This document shows positions 8,695 through 15,966 of a stretch of DNA of 64,000 bases, piece by piece. Position numbers and translations under genes: made by a program. Source of the stretch: an uncultured Akkermansia sp. Lineage in GTDB: Bacteria; Verrucomicrobiota; Verrucomicrobiia; Verrucomicrobiales; Akkermansiaceae. The stretch's first letter is position 1. Each line of letters opens with the position of its first letter. The notes beneath the pieces were generated by a model that saw only the letters and a list, made by a program, of their open reading frames with translations, was not told where the DNA came from and searched no databases. Location of the stretch: contig CANQGG010000002.1 in assembly GCA_947601655.1 (NCBI GenBank), positions 1-64,000 of the forward strand. The letters are read 5' to 3'.

Positions 8695-9224
8695 AGACGA
8701 TCAAGAATCGCGTTCGTGATCTGCTCCACCGGTACAAGGCGTCCCTTGCCGGTGGAGCCGCATGCTAGGGCGCCGTCCTCCGCAGGACCAATGATATCGT
8801 GCCCGCGCTTAAGGAGGATTTGCACATTTTCTTGCGTAGCCTTGTGCTCCCACATCAGAGTGTTCATTGCAGGGAAGAGGAGTACTTTAGCGCGCGTGGC
8901 AAGGTAGAGGCTCGTGAGTACATTCGGCGCAAGACCGCGAGCCATGCAAGCTATGGTGTTTGCCGTTGCCGGTACGATTGCCAGTACATCTGCCTTCTGT
9001 GCCAGCGTGATGTGTGTCGGCATCCAGTCTGCCGTCTCATCATCCATGGTGCAAATGACCGGGTTGCGCGAAAGTGTGTGCAATGCCAGGGGCGTCACAA
9101 ACTTCAGCGCTGCCGGTGTGCAAACGCAGTGCACTTCGTGTCCTCCTTTCACCAGGGAGGACGCGACGTCCGCTGCCTTGTAGGCGGCAATGGAGCCGCA
9201 GATCCCAAGAACGATGGTGGCCAT
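8691..9224 (-). CDS. coaC: phosphopantothenoylcysteine decarboxylase-type flavoprotein
   Basis: This HFCD-family flavoprotein is predicted to decarboxylate 4'-phosphopantothenoylcysteine in CoA synthesis. I start at ATG 9224 (177 aa), directly before ATIVLGICGSIAAYKA, the FMN-binding opening. Family signatures follow: THITLAQKAD with the catalytic His, VPATANTIACMARG matching the PASANT loop, PAMNTLMW matching PxMN, and GALACGSTGKGRL with the conserved cysteine of the substrate clamp. It contains only the CoaC half; no CoaB synthetase domain is fused or adjacent. UbiX-type prenyltransferases share the fold, but the ACG.GKGR loop favours CoaC. The gene lies 10 bp behind ridA and is probably co-transcribed with it. 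Confidence 0.85.
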   Translation of the reverse strand: MATIVLGICGSIAAYKAADVASSLVKGGHEVHCVCTPAALKFVTPLALHTLSRNPVICTMDDETADWMPTHITLAQKADVLAIVPATANTIACMARGLAPNVLTSLYLATRAKVLLFPAMNTLMWEHKATQENVQILLKRGHDIIGPAEDGALACGSTGKGRLVPVEQITNAILDRL

Positions 9225-9234
9225 AGCGGAGAAA

Positions 9235-9705
9235 TCAGAGGCGAGACGGGTCAAACTCAACGATCATATTGATCTCGACAGCTACGCCGAGGGGAAGACT
9301 CGCCACCCCGACTGCTGAGCGAGAATGCGCTGCCTCCTGTCCGAAGAGCTCCACAAGGAGGTCCGAAGCCCCATTGAGTACCTTCGCCTGGTCGGTGAAC
9401 TCCGGTGTGCAGTTTACAAAGCCGTTTACCGCAACAATACGGGTGACAGGTTCGAAGCTACCAAGCTCGGCTTGAATGACGGCGAGGCGGTTGAGGATAG
9501 CAGCCTCGGCAGCTTTTTGTCCTTCTTCCACAGCAAGATCGCGACCGAGCTTTCCATAGAAAGAACTTTCCCCATTCACCGAGATGCCGCCAGAGAGATG
9601 CAGCAAGTTGCCTGTGCGAATGCATTGCACATAGGATCCCACCGGTGTCGGAGCAGGGAGAAGTTTCAGCCCCTTTTCTTCAAGAATGCGCATATTGAGT
9701 TGCAT
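9235..9705 (-). CDS. ridA: RidA/YjgF-family protein
   Basis: This 156-aa chorismate-mutase-like-fold protein belongs to the family of enamine/imine deaminases that clear reactive intermediates of PLP enzymes. Its ending SRSAVGVASLPLGVAVEINMIVEF resembles the YoaB-like clade with ARSAVGVA, not the RidA archetype with its strictly conserved R105 context, so imine deaminase activity is plausible but not certain. The fold cues ILHLSGG-like strand (LLHLSGGISVNG) and LAVIQAELGSFEPVTRIVAVNGFV are typical. A -10 box TAGGAT lies 6 nt before the ATG, supporting this start and a leaderless message. It is divergent from the lipoprotein gene and precedes coaC. Confidence 0.85.
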   Translation of the reverse strand: MQLNMRILEEKGLKLLPAPTPVGSYVQCIRTGNLLHLSGGISVNGESSFYGKLGRDLAVEEGQKAAEAAILNRLAVIQAELGSFEPVTRIVAVNGFVNCTPEFTDQAKVLNGASDLLVELFGQEAAHSRSAVGVASLPLGVAVEINMIVEFDPSRL

Positions 9706-9711
9706 GCTTCT

Positions 9712-9739
9712 ATCCTACTCTTGCCCGCCAAAATGTCAA
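9712..9739 (-). promoter_or_regulatory. putative ridA-coaC promoter
   Basis: On the minus strand TTGACA, a 16-nt spacer and TAGGAT are followed by 6 nt and then the ATG. This is the clearest consensus promoter among the apparently leaderless genes. Confidence 0.6.
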
Positions 9740-9754
9740 GGGTGAGCGCAGGGC

Positions 9755-9783
9755 TTGCCAAGAGGGAAGGGGTGTGGTAGGAT
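9755..9783 (+). promoter_or_regulatory. putative promoter of the lipoprotein gene
   Basis: TTGCCA, a 17-nt spacer and TAGGAT are followed by 6 nt and then ATG 9790. It lies back-to-back with the ridA promoter. Confidence 0.55.
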
Positions 9784-9789
9784 GATGGC

Positions 9790-10275
9790 ATGAGGGGTGG
9801 ATTTGCGATTGCAATGCTTACATTGATGGTAGTGTCCGTGAGTTCGTGTTCGTGGGTGCAGTCCCATCTCGTGCCTCAACGGAAGGACGCGTCGTCAGTC
9901 CACTCCAGTCAGTCAACAAATAAGGAATCTGTTGATATTAAGGAAAATATAGCTCAAAATTCTCCTGGAGATGACGAGCAGAGCGCGAATAGCATCGTGC
10001 CAACTGAGGCTCAGAGAGAGGAAGCGGGAAAGTTGCTGGCGGAAATGCGCGAAGACAATGCGCCTCATGTTGAGAAAGGGGGGCCGATGGAGCAGACACT
10101 GCCTGTTCTTCCACCAGGTCAGACACGCACGCGGGAGCATTTTGAGAAGAGGGAGGAGTCTGTTGAGCAGGATCGCGGATCCATGCTGGACCCCGCAGAG
10201 CAGCGCGGCTTGCGTTCTCCTGGATTGCCGAAGCTCTTGCCCATGGACATAGACGGAAAATTATACAATAGTTGA
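9790..10275 (+). CDS. small predicted lipoprotein of unknown function
   Basis: The 161-aa product starts with a short basic segment, a hydrophobic stretch (FAIAMLTLMVV) and the lipobox VSSC, so it is probably a lipidated envelope protein. The rest is hydrophilic and low in hydrophobic residues, rich in Ser, Gln and Glu, and looks largely disordered; PVLPPGQTRTREHF and LLPMDIDGKLYNS are the only distinctive phrases. I recognise no domain. The gene has its own promoter candidate, which also supports the start codon. Its stop overlaps the TTG of the longer version of the next ORF, but the methyltransferase probably starts 50 bp later. Confidence 0.65.
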   Translation: MRGGFAIAMLTLMVVSVSSCSWVQSHLVPQRKDASSVHSSQSTNKESVDIKENIAQNSPGDDEQSANSIVPTEAQREEAGKLLAEMREDNAPHVEKGGPMEQTLPVLPPGQTRTREHFEKREESVEQDRGSMLDPAEQRGLRSPGLPKLLPMDIDGKLYNS

Positions 10276-10325
10276 GAGCTCTCTTCCTTTGTCTCTTCCT
10301 GCTACCGACTGCCACTTTCAACATT

Positions 10326-11546
10326 ATGGAAAAACTGCCCCGTCACTTTGTGCCTCAACCCTTCGCATACCACGACGAGGTGGAATTGCACATTGATGCG
10401 CTATCTAACGGGGGCGAGGGTGTAGGGCGCGTCGGTGGTTGGGTGGTGTTTGTGCCGTTTACGTTGCCGGGTGAGCGCGTGCGTGCGCGCATCTACCGCA
10501 ATGATAAAAATTGTTCGCGGGCGGATCTTGTGGAGGTCCTGGAGGCAAGTCCGAACCGTGTGCAGCCGGTTTGCCCGGTATATGGAATTTGCGGGGGATG
10601 CTGTTACCAGCATGTGCGCTACGAGGAGCAGCTGGCATGGAAACGGAGGCAGGTTGTGGACCTTTTACGTTTGCAAGCGGGCATCGAGGAGCCTGTGAAT
10701 GAGCCTGTCTCCACTCCCCAGGTGTATGCTTACCGCTCCAAAATTACCCCACATTTCAATAAGCCACGCGACGCAAAGATAGGTAGCATTGGCTTTTTGC
10801 GTGCCGGCAGTCGCAGCGAACTCTGCGATATTTCGTGCTGTCCCATTGCCATGGATCCCATCAATGCACTTTTGCCTGTGCTCCGGCGGCAAGTGCAGGA
10901 TTCAGCCTCAGAGTACAGGCGTGGGGCGACTCTTTTACTGCGCGTGAGCGAAGACTCAGTGCTTACCAATCCCCGTGCAGTCTGCTGTCAACAGGTGGGA
11001 AACATTACTTTCCGCTTCCTCGCGGGGGATTTCTTCCAGAACAATCCTTACATTCTTCCGGCGTTCACAGAGTACGTAGCACAGCAGGCTTGCGGCTCCG
11101 GAGCGCGTTTTTTGGTGGATGCCTATTGCGGTAGCGGACTCTTTTCGCTCTGCCTTGCCTCGCGGTTTGAGCAGGTTGTGGGGGTAGAAGTGAGTGAGAC
11201 AGGTGCGGATTGGGCGCGGGCCAACGCGGAGTCCAATGGCATTGGTAACGCCCGCTTCCTTGCGGCGAGTGCAGAAGCTATCTTTTCCCGGGTGGATTTT
11301 CCTCCGGCTGAGACGGCGGTGGTCATAGATCCTCCGCGCAAGGGCTGCGACAGGGTGTTTCTCGACCAGCTGTTTGCTTTCAATCCGTCACGTGTTGTGT
11401 ATGTCTCCTGCAATCCCGCCACTCAAGTGCGCGATCTCGTAGCGTTCCGAGAAGCGGGCTATAGCGTGACTGCCGTGCAGCCTTTCGATCTATTTCCTCA
11501 AACCAAGCATCTGGAATGCGTGACAACTCTCGACTCGACACCATGA
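10326..11546 (+). CDS. 23S rRNA (uracil-C5)-methyltransferase, RlmD/TrmA family
   Basis: I start at ATG 10326 (406 aa); the upstream TTG extension encodes a hydrophobic stretch foreign to the family. The order is an N-terminal TRAM-like OB domain (LSNGGEGVGRVGGWVVFVPFTLPGE), an iron-sulfur cysteine set (CPVYGICGGC plus a later CDISCCP), and a C-terminal Rossmann SAM domain with DAYCGSGLFSLCLA. The catalytic segment VYVSCNPAT contains the nucleophilic Cys and VVIDPPRKGCD is the motif IV loop. The Cys cluster favours RlmD-like enzymes over TrmA, which lacks it, but RlmC is also possible. The stop codon overlaps the following regulator's ATG (ATGA). Confidence 0.88.
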   Translation: MEKLPRHFVPQPFAYHDEVELHIDALSNGGEGVGRVGGWVVFVPFTLPGERVRARIYRNDKNCSRADLVEVLEASPNRVQPVCPVYGICGGCCYQHVRYEEQLAWKRRQVVDLLRLQAGIEEPVNEPVSTPQVYAYRSKITPHFNKPRDAKIGSIGFLRAGSRSELCDISCCPIAMDPINALLPVLRRQVQDSASEYRRGATLLLRVSEDSVLTNPRAVCCQQVGNITFRFLAGDFFQNNPYILPAFTEYVAQQACGSGARFLVDAYCGSGLFSLCLASRFEQVVGVEVSETGADWARANAESNGIGNARFLAASAEAIFSRVDFPPAETAVVIDPPRKGCDRVFLDQLFAFNPSRVVYVSCNPATQVRDLVAFREAGYSVTAVQPFDLFPQTKHLECVTTLDSTP

Positions 11547-11935
11547 AACAGGACTTTATTCGCCTCTCCCGAAGTGCAGAGGATTATTTGGAATGCATCG
11601 GGCATCTCTGCCGTGAGAAGGGGGCTGCTCGGGTGCAGGATATCGCCCTGCGCCTCGGGGTGAAGAAGCCCAGCGTTACCGTTGCCGTACGACGCCTCGC
11701 GGAACAGGGTTTTGTGCAGTACAGGCAGTACACGCCCATCGAACTCACTCCGCGCGGGGAGGAGTATGCCGAGAAAGTGATTCAGGCGCACAGTATCCTG
11801 AGGCGCTTTATGCGCGAGGTAGCGGGGTTGAGTCGTGAGCGGGCGAATGAGACAGCGTGCCTCATGGAGCACCAGCTTACGTACGAGGAGATTCAACGCC
11901 TCAGCGAACGTCTTCCTCATCCATCGGATTCTTGA
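11543..11935 (+). CDS. MntR/DtxR-family metal-dependent transcriptional regulator
   Basis: ATG 11543 overlaps the preceding stop (ATGA) and gives a 130-aa protein; the track's start 27 nt earlier is less likely. A winged helix-turn-helix (VQDIALRLGVKKPSVTVAVRRL) is followed by the dimerisation and metal domain. Compared with B. subtilis MntR as I recall it, the D and E of SAEDYLE match Asp8 and Glu11, the H of QAHSIL matches His77, and MEH matches Glu102-His103. The Glu99 position is Cys here (TACLMEH), as in DtxR (ACRWEH). The metal preference, Mn or Fe, is therefore ambiguous. There is no SH3 domain. No target operon is evident nearby. Confidence 0.82.
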   Translation: MKQDFIRLSRSAEDYLECIGHLCREKGAARVQDIALRLGVKKPSVTVAVRRLAEQGFVQYRQYTPIELTPRGEEYAEKVIQAHSILRRFMREVAGLSRERANETACLMEHQLTYEEIQRLSERLPHPSDS

Positions 11936-11967
11936 ACGGATCTTTTCTATCAACCATCCCTATTTCC

Positions 11968-12723
11968 ATGAGCAGTTTATTTCGCAACCAGGTGAGCATG
12001 ACGACATCGCTCTTGCTTTCGAATGTTATCGTGTTCCTTCTCGGTGGTATCCTGCAAGTGCCGGCAGTGTTCAACGTAGAATTTCCTGCCGCAGGGGAGC
12101 CGGAACCTCTCCTCATGGTAAGGGGGTCGTATTCGTGGATGACGTGCTTTATGGATGGCGAATTGTGGCGGCTCATCACATACCAGTTTCTGCATGCCGG
12201 CGTGCTTCACCTTGTTTTCAACATGTGGGCGCTCTATTTCTTCGGCCCTGCTGTGGAGAGCGTGATGGGGGCTCGTCGCTTCCTGCTTTTCTATTTGAGT
12301 TGCGGCGTGGCGGGCGCTCTCTTCTCCTCCCTGCTGGCCCAGATGGGTTTCTTCTCGCAGGTGGATTCTGTTGCGCAACTTCAACTCGTTCAAATTATGG
12401 CTGATTACACCGGTCACACTGAGCTGCAGTTCTGGCAACTTGTGCCGATGGTTGGCGCCAGTGCGGCGATTTACGGTGTGCTTATTGCTGTGGCGTTCCT
12501 CTACCCGCACAGCATGGTGCAGCTCGTTTTCCCGCCTGTCAGAATGACGATGCGCACCTTTGCTCTGGCAACTCTCGCCTTTGCAATCCTCGTGGTGTCA
12601 GTCAATGGTCACAACGCCGGCGGTGAGGCAGGGCACTTAGGGGGTATCATCTTTTCCGCTATTGTGATGTCCATCTGGCGGTACCTCTACCTCAAGAGAC
12701 GGAGAGATGAAGGTCGTTTTTGA
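11968..12723 (+). CDS. rhomboid-family intramembrane serine protease
   Basis: I start at ATG 11968 (251 aa); the 37-residue upstream extension in the ORF track overlaps the regulator gene and has no hydrophobic character. About six membrane helices are visible. Rhomboid landmarks are ELWRLITYQFLHAGVLHLVFNMWAL (the first His-rich loop and helix 2), VGASAAIYG with the catalytic Ser in GxSxxxYG, and EAGHLGG with the catalytic His. An unusually long segment lies between helix 2 and the Ser helix, including QVDSVAQLQLVQIMADYTG. The substrate is unknown. It overlaps the following HAD gene by 17 bp, so the two are probably co-translated. Confidence 0.88.
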   Translation: MSSLFRNQVSMTTSLLLSNVIVFLLGGILQVPAVFNVEFPAAGEPEPLLMVRGSYSWMTCFMDGELWRLITYQFLHAGVLHLVFNMWALYFFGPAVESVMGARRFLLFYLSCGVAGALFSSLLAQMGFFSQVDSVAQLQLVQIMADYTGHTELQFWQLVPMVGASAAIYGVLIAVAFLYPHSMVQLVFPPVRMTMRTFALATLAFAILVVSVNGHNAGGEAGHLGGIIFSAIVMSIWRYLYLKRRRDEGRF

Positions 12724-13396
12724 CATGGATGGCACGCTCTTTGCGGGCGATTCTCAGTTGCGTTTTGCACGGTGGGTATTACGTCGTTGCGGATGGTGGC
12801 GGCGCGCATATTTGCTGTTGTTTTTACCTGTGGTTCTGCTGGCAGCGTTGCGCGTTGCGCGTTTGCAGACGGCAAAGCGTGCCTTTTTCTCCTTCGCCTG
12901 GGGATTGTCCGGGGAGGAGTTGCAATCCGAGTGCCGTGCCTTCGTAGAGCAGGAGCTGCTCCCCTCTGTTTTTCCTGAGCTGCGGCAGCGTTTGGAGGGG
13001 CATCTGGCTGTTGGAGATGAGGTGGTTCTCTGTTCGGCGTCTCCGGAATGGTGGACTCGCCCTTTCGGGAAACTACTGGGCATTCGGCATGTTATTGCTA
13101 CGCCGCTGCTGCTTGCGAGCGGGCGCGTGCCGCTTTTTCCGCGCATTGAAGCGCCCGGAAACAACCGCGGGGCTGTGAAATTGCAGCGCCTTGCTTCTGC
13201 CGGTATCCTTCGTGCCGATCTTGTTTATACTGACAGCACGGCGGATCTGCCGCTGCTCTCCATATGTTCACGTGCGGTCCTGGTGAATCCATCGCCTCGT
13301 CTTGTGCAGCAGGCCTCTGCCGAGGCGGAAATCCTCCGCCCCGGCGGCGTCCCCTCTCCCACTTTTTTTACCCTCGCTTGCCTGTTGGGATTTTGA
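12707..13396 (+). CDS. HAD-superfamily IB phosphatase (SerB-like)
   Basis: The four HAD motifs are present: FDMDGTLF with the nucleophilic Asp and acid/base Asp near the start, VVLCSASPEWW (motif II Ser), a Lys in AVKLQRL, and YTDSTADLPLL (motif IV with metal Asp). A helical cap with a hydrophobic run (YLLLFLPVVLLAALRVA) sits between motifs I and II, the C1 type of subfamily IB. Such proteins include phosphoserine phosphatase and lipid phosphate phosphatases; the hydrophobic cap could favour a lipid-linked substrate, but this is only inference. A GGAGAG precedes the ATG, which lies inside the end of the rhomboid gene. Confidence 0.8.
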   Translation: MKVVFDMDGTLFAGDSQLRFARWVLRRCGWWRRAYLLLFLPVVLLAALRVARLQTAKRAFFSFAWGLSGEELQSECRAFVEQELLPSVFPELRQRLEGHLAVGDEVVLCSASPEWWTRPFGKLLGIRHVIATPLLLASGRVPLFPRIEAPGNNRGAVKLQRLASAGILRADLVYTDSTADLPLLSICSRAVLVNPSPRLVQQASAEAEILRPGGVPSPTFFTLACLLGF

Positions 13397-13475
13397 GTGC
13401 GATTCTCAATGTCGGTTGCAAGGGATGGCAGCGAACTTTTGAAATCTGTGGTTCGTGTGCGTGCAGATCCGATGC

Positions 13476-13901
13476 TTACGCACCGGTTTCACTCTCCGCC
13501 CAATGCCAGATAATTTTCCGGGGAATATCGTCGCGAATAGCCTGACCGACAGGGCAGTGCAGCGCAGCGTGCTCCAAAAGGCGTTTCTGTTCGTCATTCA
13601 TTGACCGGGGAACAGTGATGAGAAAATGCAGACTGCCGATGCCCTGCGGACCTTCGTCGCAGCGAGCGCAGATACTCATACCGCGAGTATCAAGGCTACG
13701 TCGATTGCCGGTAAAGGCGAGCATGCTGAGCATGCAGGAAGCAACTGTGGCGGCAAGCATTTCGCCGGGTGTGGCTTTCTCACCTTTGCCGCCCAGGGCG
13801 GCGGGCACGTCGGTGCAGAAAGCGCAGGCATCCTGACGTCGCATCGTGGTGCAGCAGCGCATTCCTTCCTCCAACCTTGTTTCGGATGTGTAGGACTCCA
13901 T
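13476..13901 (-). CDS. OsmC/Ohr-family peroxiredoxin
   Basis: This is a 141-aa protein if started at the third Met (13901), which a TAGGAT box 10 nt upstream supports; the track's ATG lies on top of that box. The two conserved cysteines are visible in TVASCMLSML and HCPVG, as in OsmC proteins that reduce organic hydroperoxides. PGEMLAATVASC is the classic segment before the first Cys. Extra cysteines early in the chain (CC and CAFC) are not part of the known mechanism. It is convergent with the HAD gene, and no terminator stands out in the 79-bp gap. Confidence 0.85.
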   Translation of the reverse strand: MESYTSETRLEEGMRCCTTMRRQDACAFCTDVPAALGGKGEKATPGEMLAATVASCMLSMLAFTGNRRSLDTRGMSICARCDEGPQGIGSLHFLITVPRSMNDEQKRLLEHAALHCPVGQAIRDDIPRKIIWHWAESETGA

Positions 13902-13911
13902 AGCGTCCATC

Positions 13912-13941
13912 ATCCTACACCCTTTCTCGCACCGTCTGCAA
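13912..13941 (-). promoter_or_regulatory. putative OsmC-gene promoter
   Basis: On the minus strand TTGCAG, an 18-nt spacer and TAGGAT are followed by 10 nt and then the third Met codon of the ORF. The first ATG of the ORF overlaps the -10 box, which decides the start. Confidence 0.5.
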
Positions 13942-14017
13942 GATAACTTTCCAACGGTTCGGGATGTACAATCTTGTGAGGGGAGATTTCGAAATCTACT
14001 TGTTTCGAAGGCAGCCC

Positions 14018-14968
14018 TTATGCATGCCCGGAGAGTTTTTCCAATCGCAGCAGCTGGTCAATTTGCTTCTTCCTGGCTTTGTAGTAGCGGCGGCGTCTGC
14101 CAAAGGTGATTTTGCTCAGAAAGCGGTAGAGGAGAAACTTACCGGGAGTCGGCTCAATTTTTTCATCAGAAAGGAGATATGATCCATTGAGTTCAAGAAT
14201 CTTGATGGTTCCTTTCTGCTGTGCATGGAACAAATACAGCGACAGGCAGAATTCCCCAAGATACCCCAGAAAGCGTTTTGCAGCAGGCCTCAAGCGTGTG
14301 CTGTCCACCTGTTTGTCCACCTCAGCAAGAAGTCGGAAACAAAACTCACTATACTCAAAAAATAGTTTTCGTCGCATGATAAACATGTTGCACAAGTACT
14401 GTACGCTGCCTTGCTCAAGCTTGTCCGCCGCTGCAGCATAGTCCGGGTAGAGCCGTCGCACCGCTTCCAGCAGCATGTCAAACCATTCGCCCTGCTGCCC
14501 GGCAAGGCATGTGTACTGTTCTCGCACAGTTTGACGTCCCAGGTTTTGCACGTCGTACGGTTTGAGTACGATGCAATCCTGTCCTTCAATGCGTTGCAAT
14601 ATTTGTTCGTCCGCCAGGTGATTTCTATACGCCGGCGTGATGCAGGGGACAAAGTAGATGTGTCCGCCGGGAAGCCAGACCCCTTCAGGATTTCTCTCCC
14701 AATCGTCGAACATGAAGTGTCGGCGGTAATGCATGAATCCCACATACTCCGGATTTCCCTCTGCCTCGTAATTTTTCCACGCCCAATACTGTGCTGTCAA
14801 CTCGCAGTACTTGTCGTTCTCCGCAGAGATGTTCTCCCCCGTGTTGTCACGCAACATTTTCTCATACAGTTCCTCTGCCGTTGCGCAGCCCGTCTGTATG
14901 GGCGTCAGGATGTCGCTTTCGAGCAACTGGTGGCGGTCGTGGTAGCTCAGGTATATTTTAATTTTCAT
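14018..14968 (-). CDS. DUF4422 protein, probable polysaccharide glycosyltransferase
   Basis: This 316-aa protein has the DUF4422 signature DNTGENIS, then YWAWKNY and PEYVGFMHYRRH. DUF4422 proteins sit in capsule and exopolysaccharide loci and are considered glycosyltransferases, although biochemical proof is thin. The same signature opens the 696-aa fusion protein at 21959-24049, so the locus has two DUF4422 units. It is the last gene of the minus-strand polysaccharide locus, separated from the rest by the 211-bp repeats. Its start overlaps a 30-codon ORF by 11 bp, and a TTGCAA-16-TATGCT element upstream of that ORF could be a separate promoter. Confidence 0.8.
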   Translation of the reverse strand: MKIKIYLSYHDRHQLLESDILTPIQTGCATAEELYEKMLRDNTGENISAENDKYCELTAQYWAWKNYEAEGNPEYVGFMHYRRHFMFDDWERNPEGVWLPGGHIYFVPCITPAYRNHLADEQILQRIEGQDCIVLKPYDVQNLGRQTVREQYTCLAGQQGEWFDMLLEAVRRLYPDYAAAADKLEQGSVQYLCNMFIMRRKLFFEYSEFCFRLLAEVDKQVDSTRLRPAAKRFLGYLGEFCLSLYLFHAQQKGTIKILELNGSYLLSDEKIEPTPGKFLLYRFLSKITFGRRRRYYKARKKQIDQLLRLEKLSGHA

Positions 14969-15050
14969 CGGGTTTGTTGATATTCAGCTCACAACACCCT
15001 CCGTTGAGGATGATCTCATCTTGTTTACCGAAACTTTGAAAGGGTTTCAT
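14958..15050 (-). CDS. candidate 30-aa peptide translationally coupled to the DUF4422 gene
   Basis: A 31-codon frame (including stop) reads MKPFQSFGKQDE, then IILNGGCCELNIN and a charged end. Its TAA lies 11 bp inside the DUF4422 gene, an arrangement typical of coupled or leader-peptide genes. Upstream support is weak: GGTG directly before the ATG and a possible TTGCAA-16-TATGCT promoter about 100 bp away. The adjacent cysteines are notable. It is too short to be sure, and it could be a chance frame. Confidence 0.3.
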   Translation of the reverse strand: MKPFQSFGKQDEIILNGGCCELNINKPDEN

Positions 15051-15369
15051 CACCGTAATGTCTCAAAAGAAAACGTCACCGAAGCCCGATGCCTCAAAAT
15101 GAACGGTCACCCAACAGCATAGCATTTTAGTGGGCATTTGCAAGGCTTTGCTGAGGGACTGAGTCAAAACAGGCTTTCATTGGACTAATCAGAAATTAAT
15201 GATAAAGAGGCAGGCGGCGGCAATCCCGGTAAATCGAGAAAATCGGTACTGCAAAAGGCACGCGTTATCACCTCTCTCGCGAAAATCACATCGCAGCAGA
15301 TTTATACATGGATGCTCTGAAAATTGGTATGTCTGTTCTGGAGAAACAGGCGAGAGGTTACATCCATTC
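15051..15369. other. intergenic region, no gene seen
   Basis: Between the DUF4422 gene and the first 211-bp repeat the sequence has only short frames in both strands with no ribosome-binding sites. The minus strand has the TTGCAA-16-TATGCT promoter candidate near 15120-15150. The block is otherwise featureless and may be a degraded insertion. Confidence 0.4.
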
Positions 15370-15580
15370 AAAATAAAACCTCGTTGAAAAAGTTGAATTT
15401 TGCATCAAATTTACGTCAAATTCAACGCAAATTCGAAAGGGTGTTTTCGCTGAGATATAATATTCAATATATTACGATATACGAAATCATGCTGTAATTC
15501 TCTCGATGTATTACCTATGCCGCACCATGGCTCCATGTTTTACAACGGAGAGTGATGTTATGGACTAAGCGTGCCGAGTG
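15370..15580 (+). repeat. 211-bp direct repeat, copy A
   Basis: This copy matches 15653-15863 over 211 bp without gaps, with about a dozen substitutions (about 94% identity); the two are offset by 283 bp. Inside is an 11-bp phased CAAATT series (CAAATTTACGT, CAAATTCAACG, CAAATTCGAAA), which could bend DNA, then GAGATATAATATTC. Near the end is GGAGAGTGATGTTATG followed immediately by a stop codon. The order promoter-like box, leader, ribosome-binding site and ATG suggests a duplicated gene-upstream region, but no ORF follows. Confidence 0.9.
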
Positions 15581-15652
15581 AAGACAACGCGGATGTCGGC
15601 CTCGCGGCGATATAAAGACTGCACAACCCGACATGCCATCACTGCGGTCGCT

Positions 15653-15863
15653 AAAATAAAACCTCGTTGAAAAAGTCGAATTTTGCATCAAATTTACGTC
15701 AAATTCAACGCAAATTCGAAAGTGTGATTTCACTGAGATATAATATTCAATATCTTACGATATACGAAATCATGCTGTAATTCGCTTGATGTATTGCTTA
15801 TGCCGCACCATTGCCCCATGTTTTACAACGGAGAGTGATGTTATGGCCTAAGCGTGCCGAGTG
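15653..15863 (+). repeat. 211-bp direct repeat, copy B
   Basis: Second copy of the repeat at 15370-15580, starting AAAATAAAACCTCG and ending GTGCCGAGTG. Differences are scattered single-base changes, so the copies are not recent. A 72-bp unrelated sequence lies between the copies. Copy B ends about 100 bp from the stop codon of the GT8 gene. Whether the repeat also exists elsewhere in the genome cannot be told from this window. Confidence 0.9.
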
Positions 15864-15966
15864 GGGCTATCACGCATTCCTCACTCCGTCAATTCTTTTC
15901 CGTCTTATTCTTCAGTTTTTTTATCCTCCCGGATGGTAACGCCCTACTTCTTCTGCTGGAAAGCAG

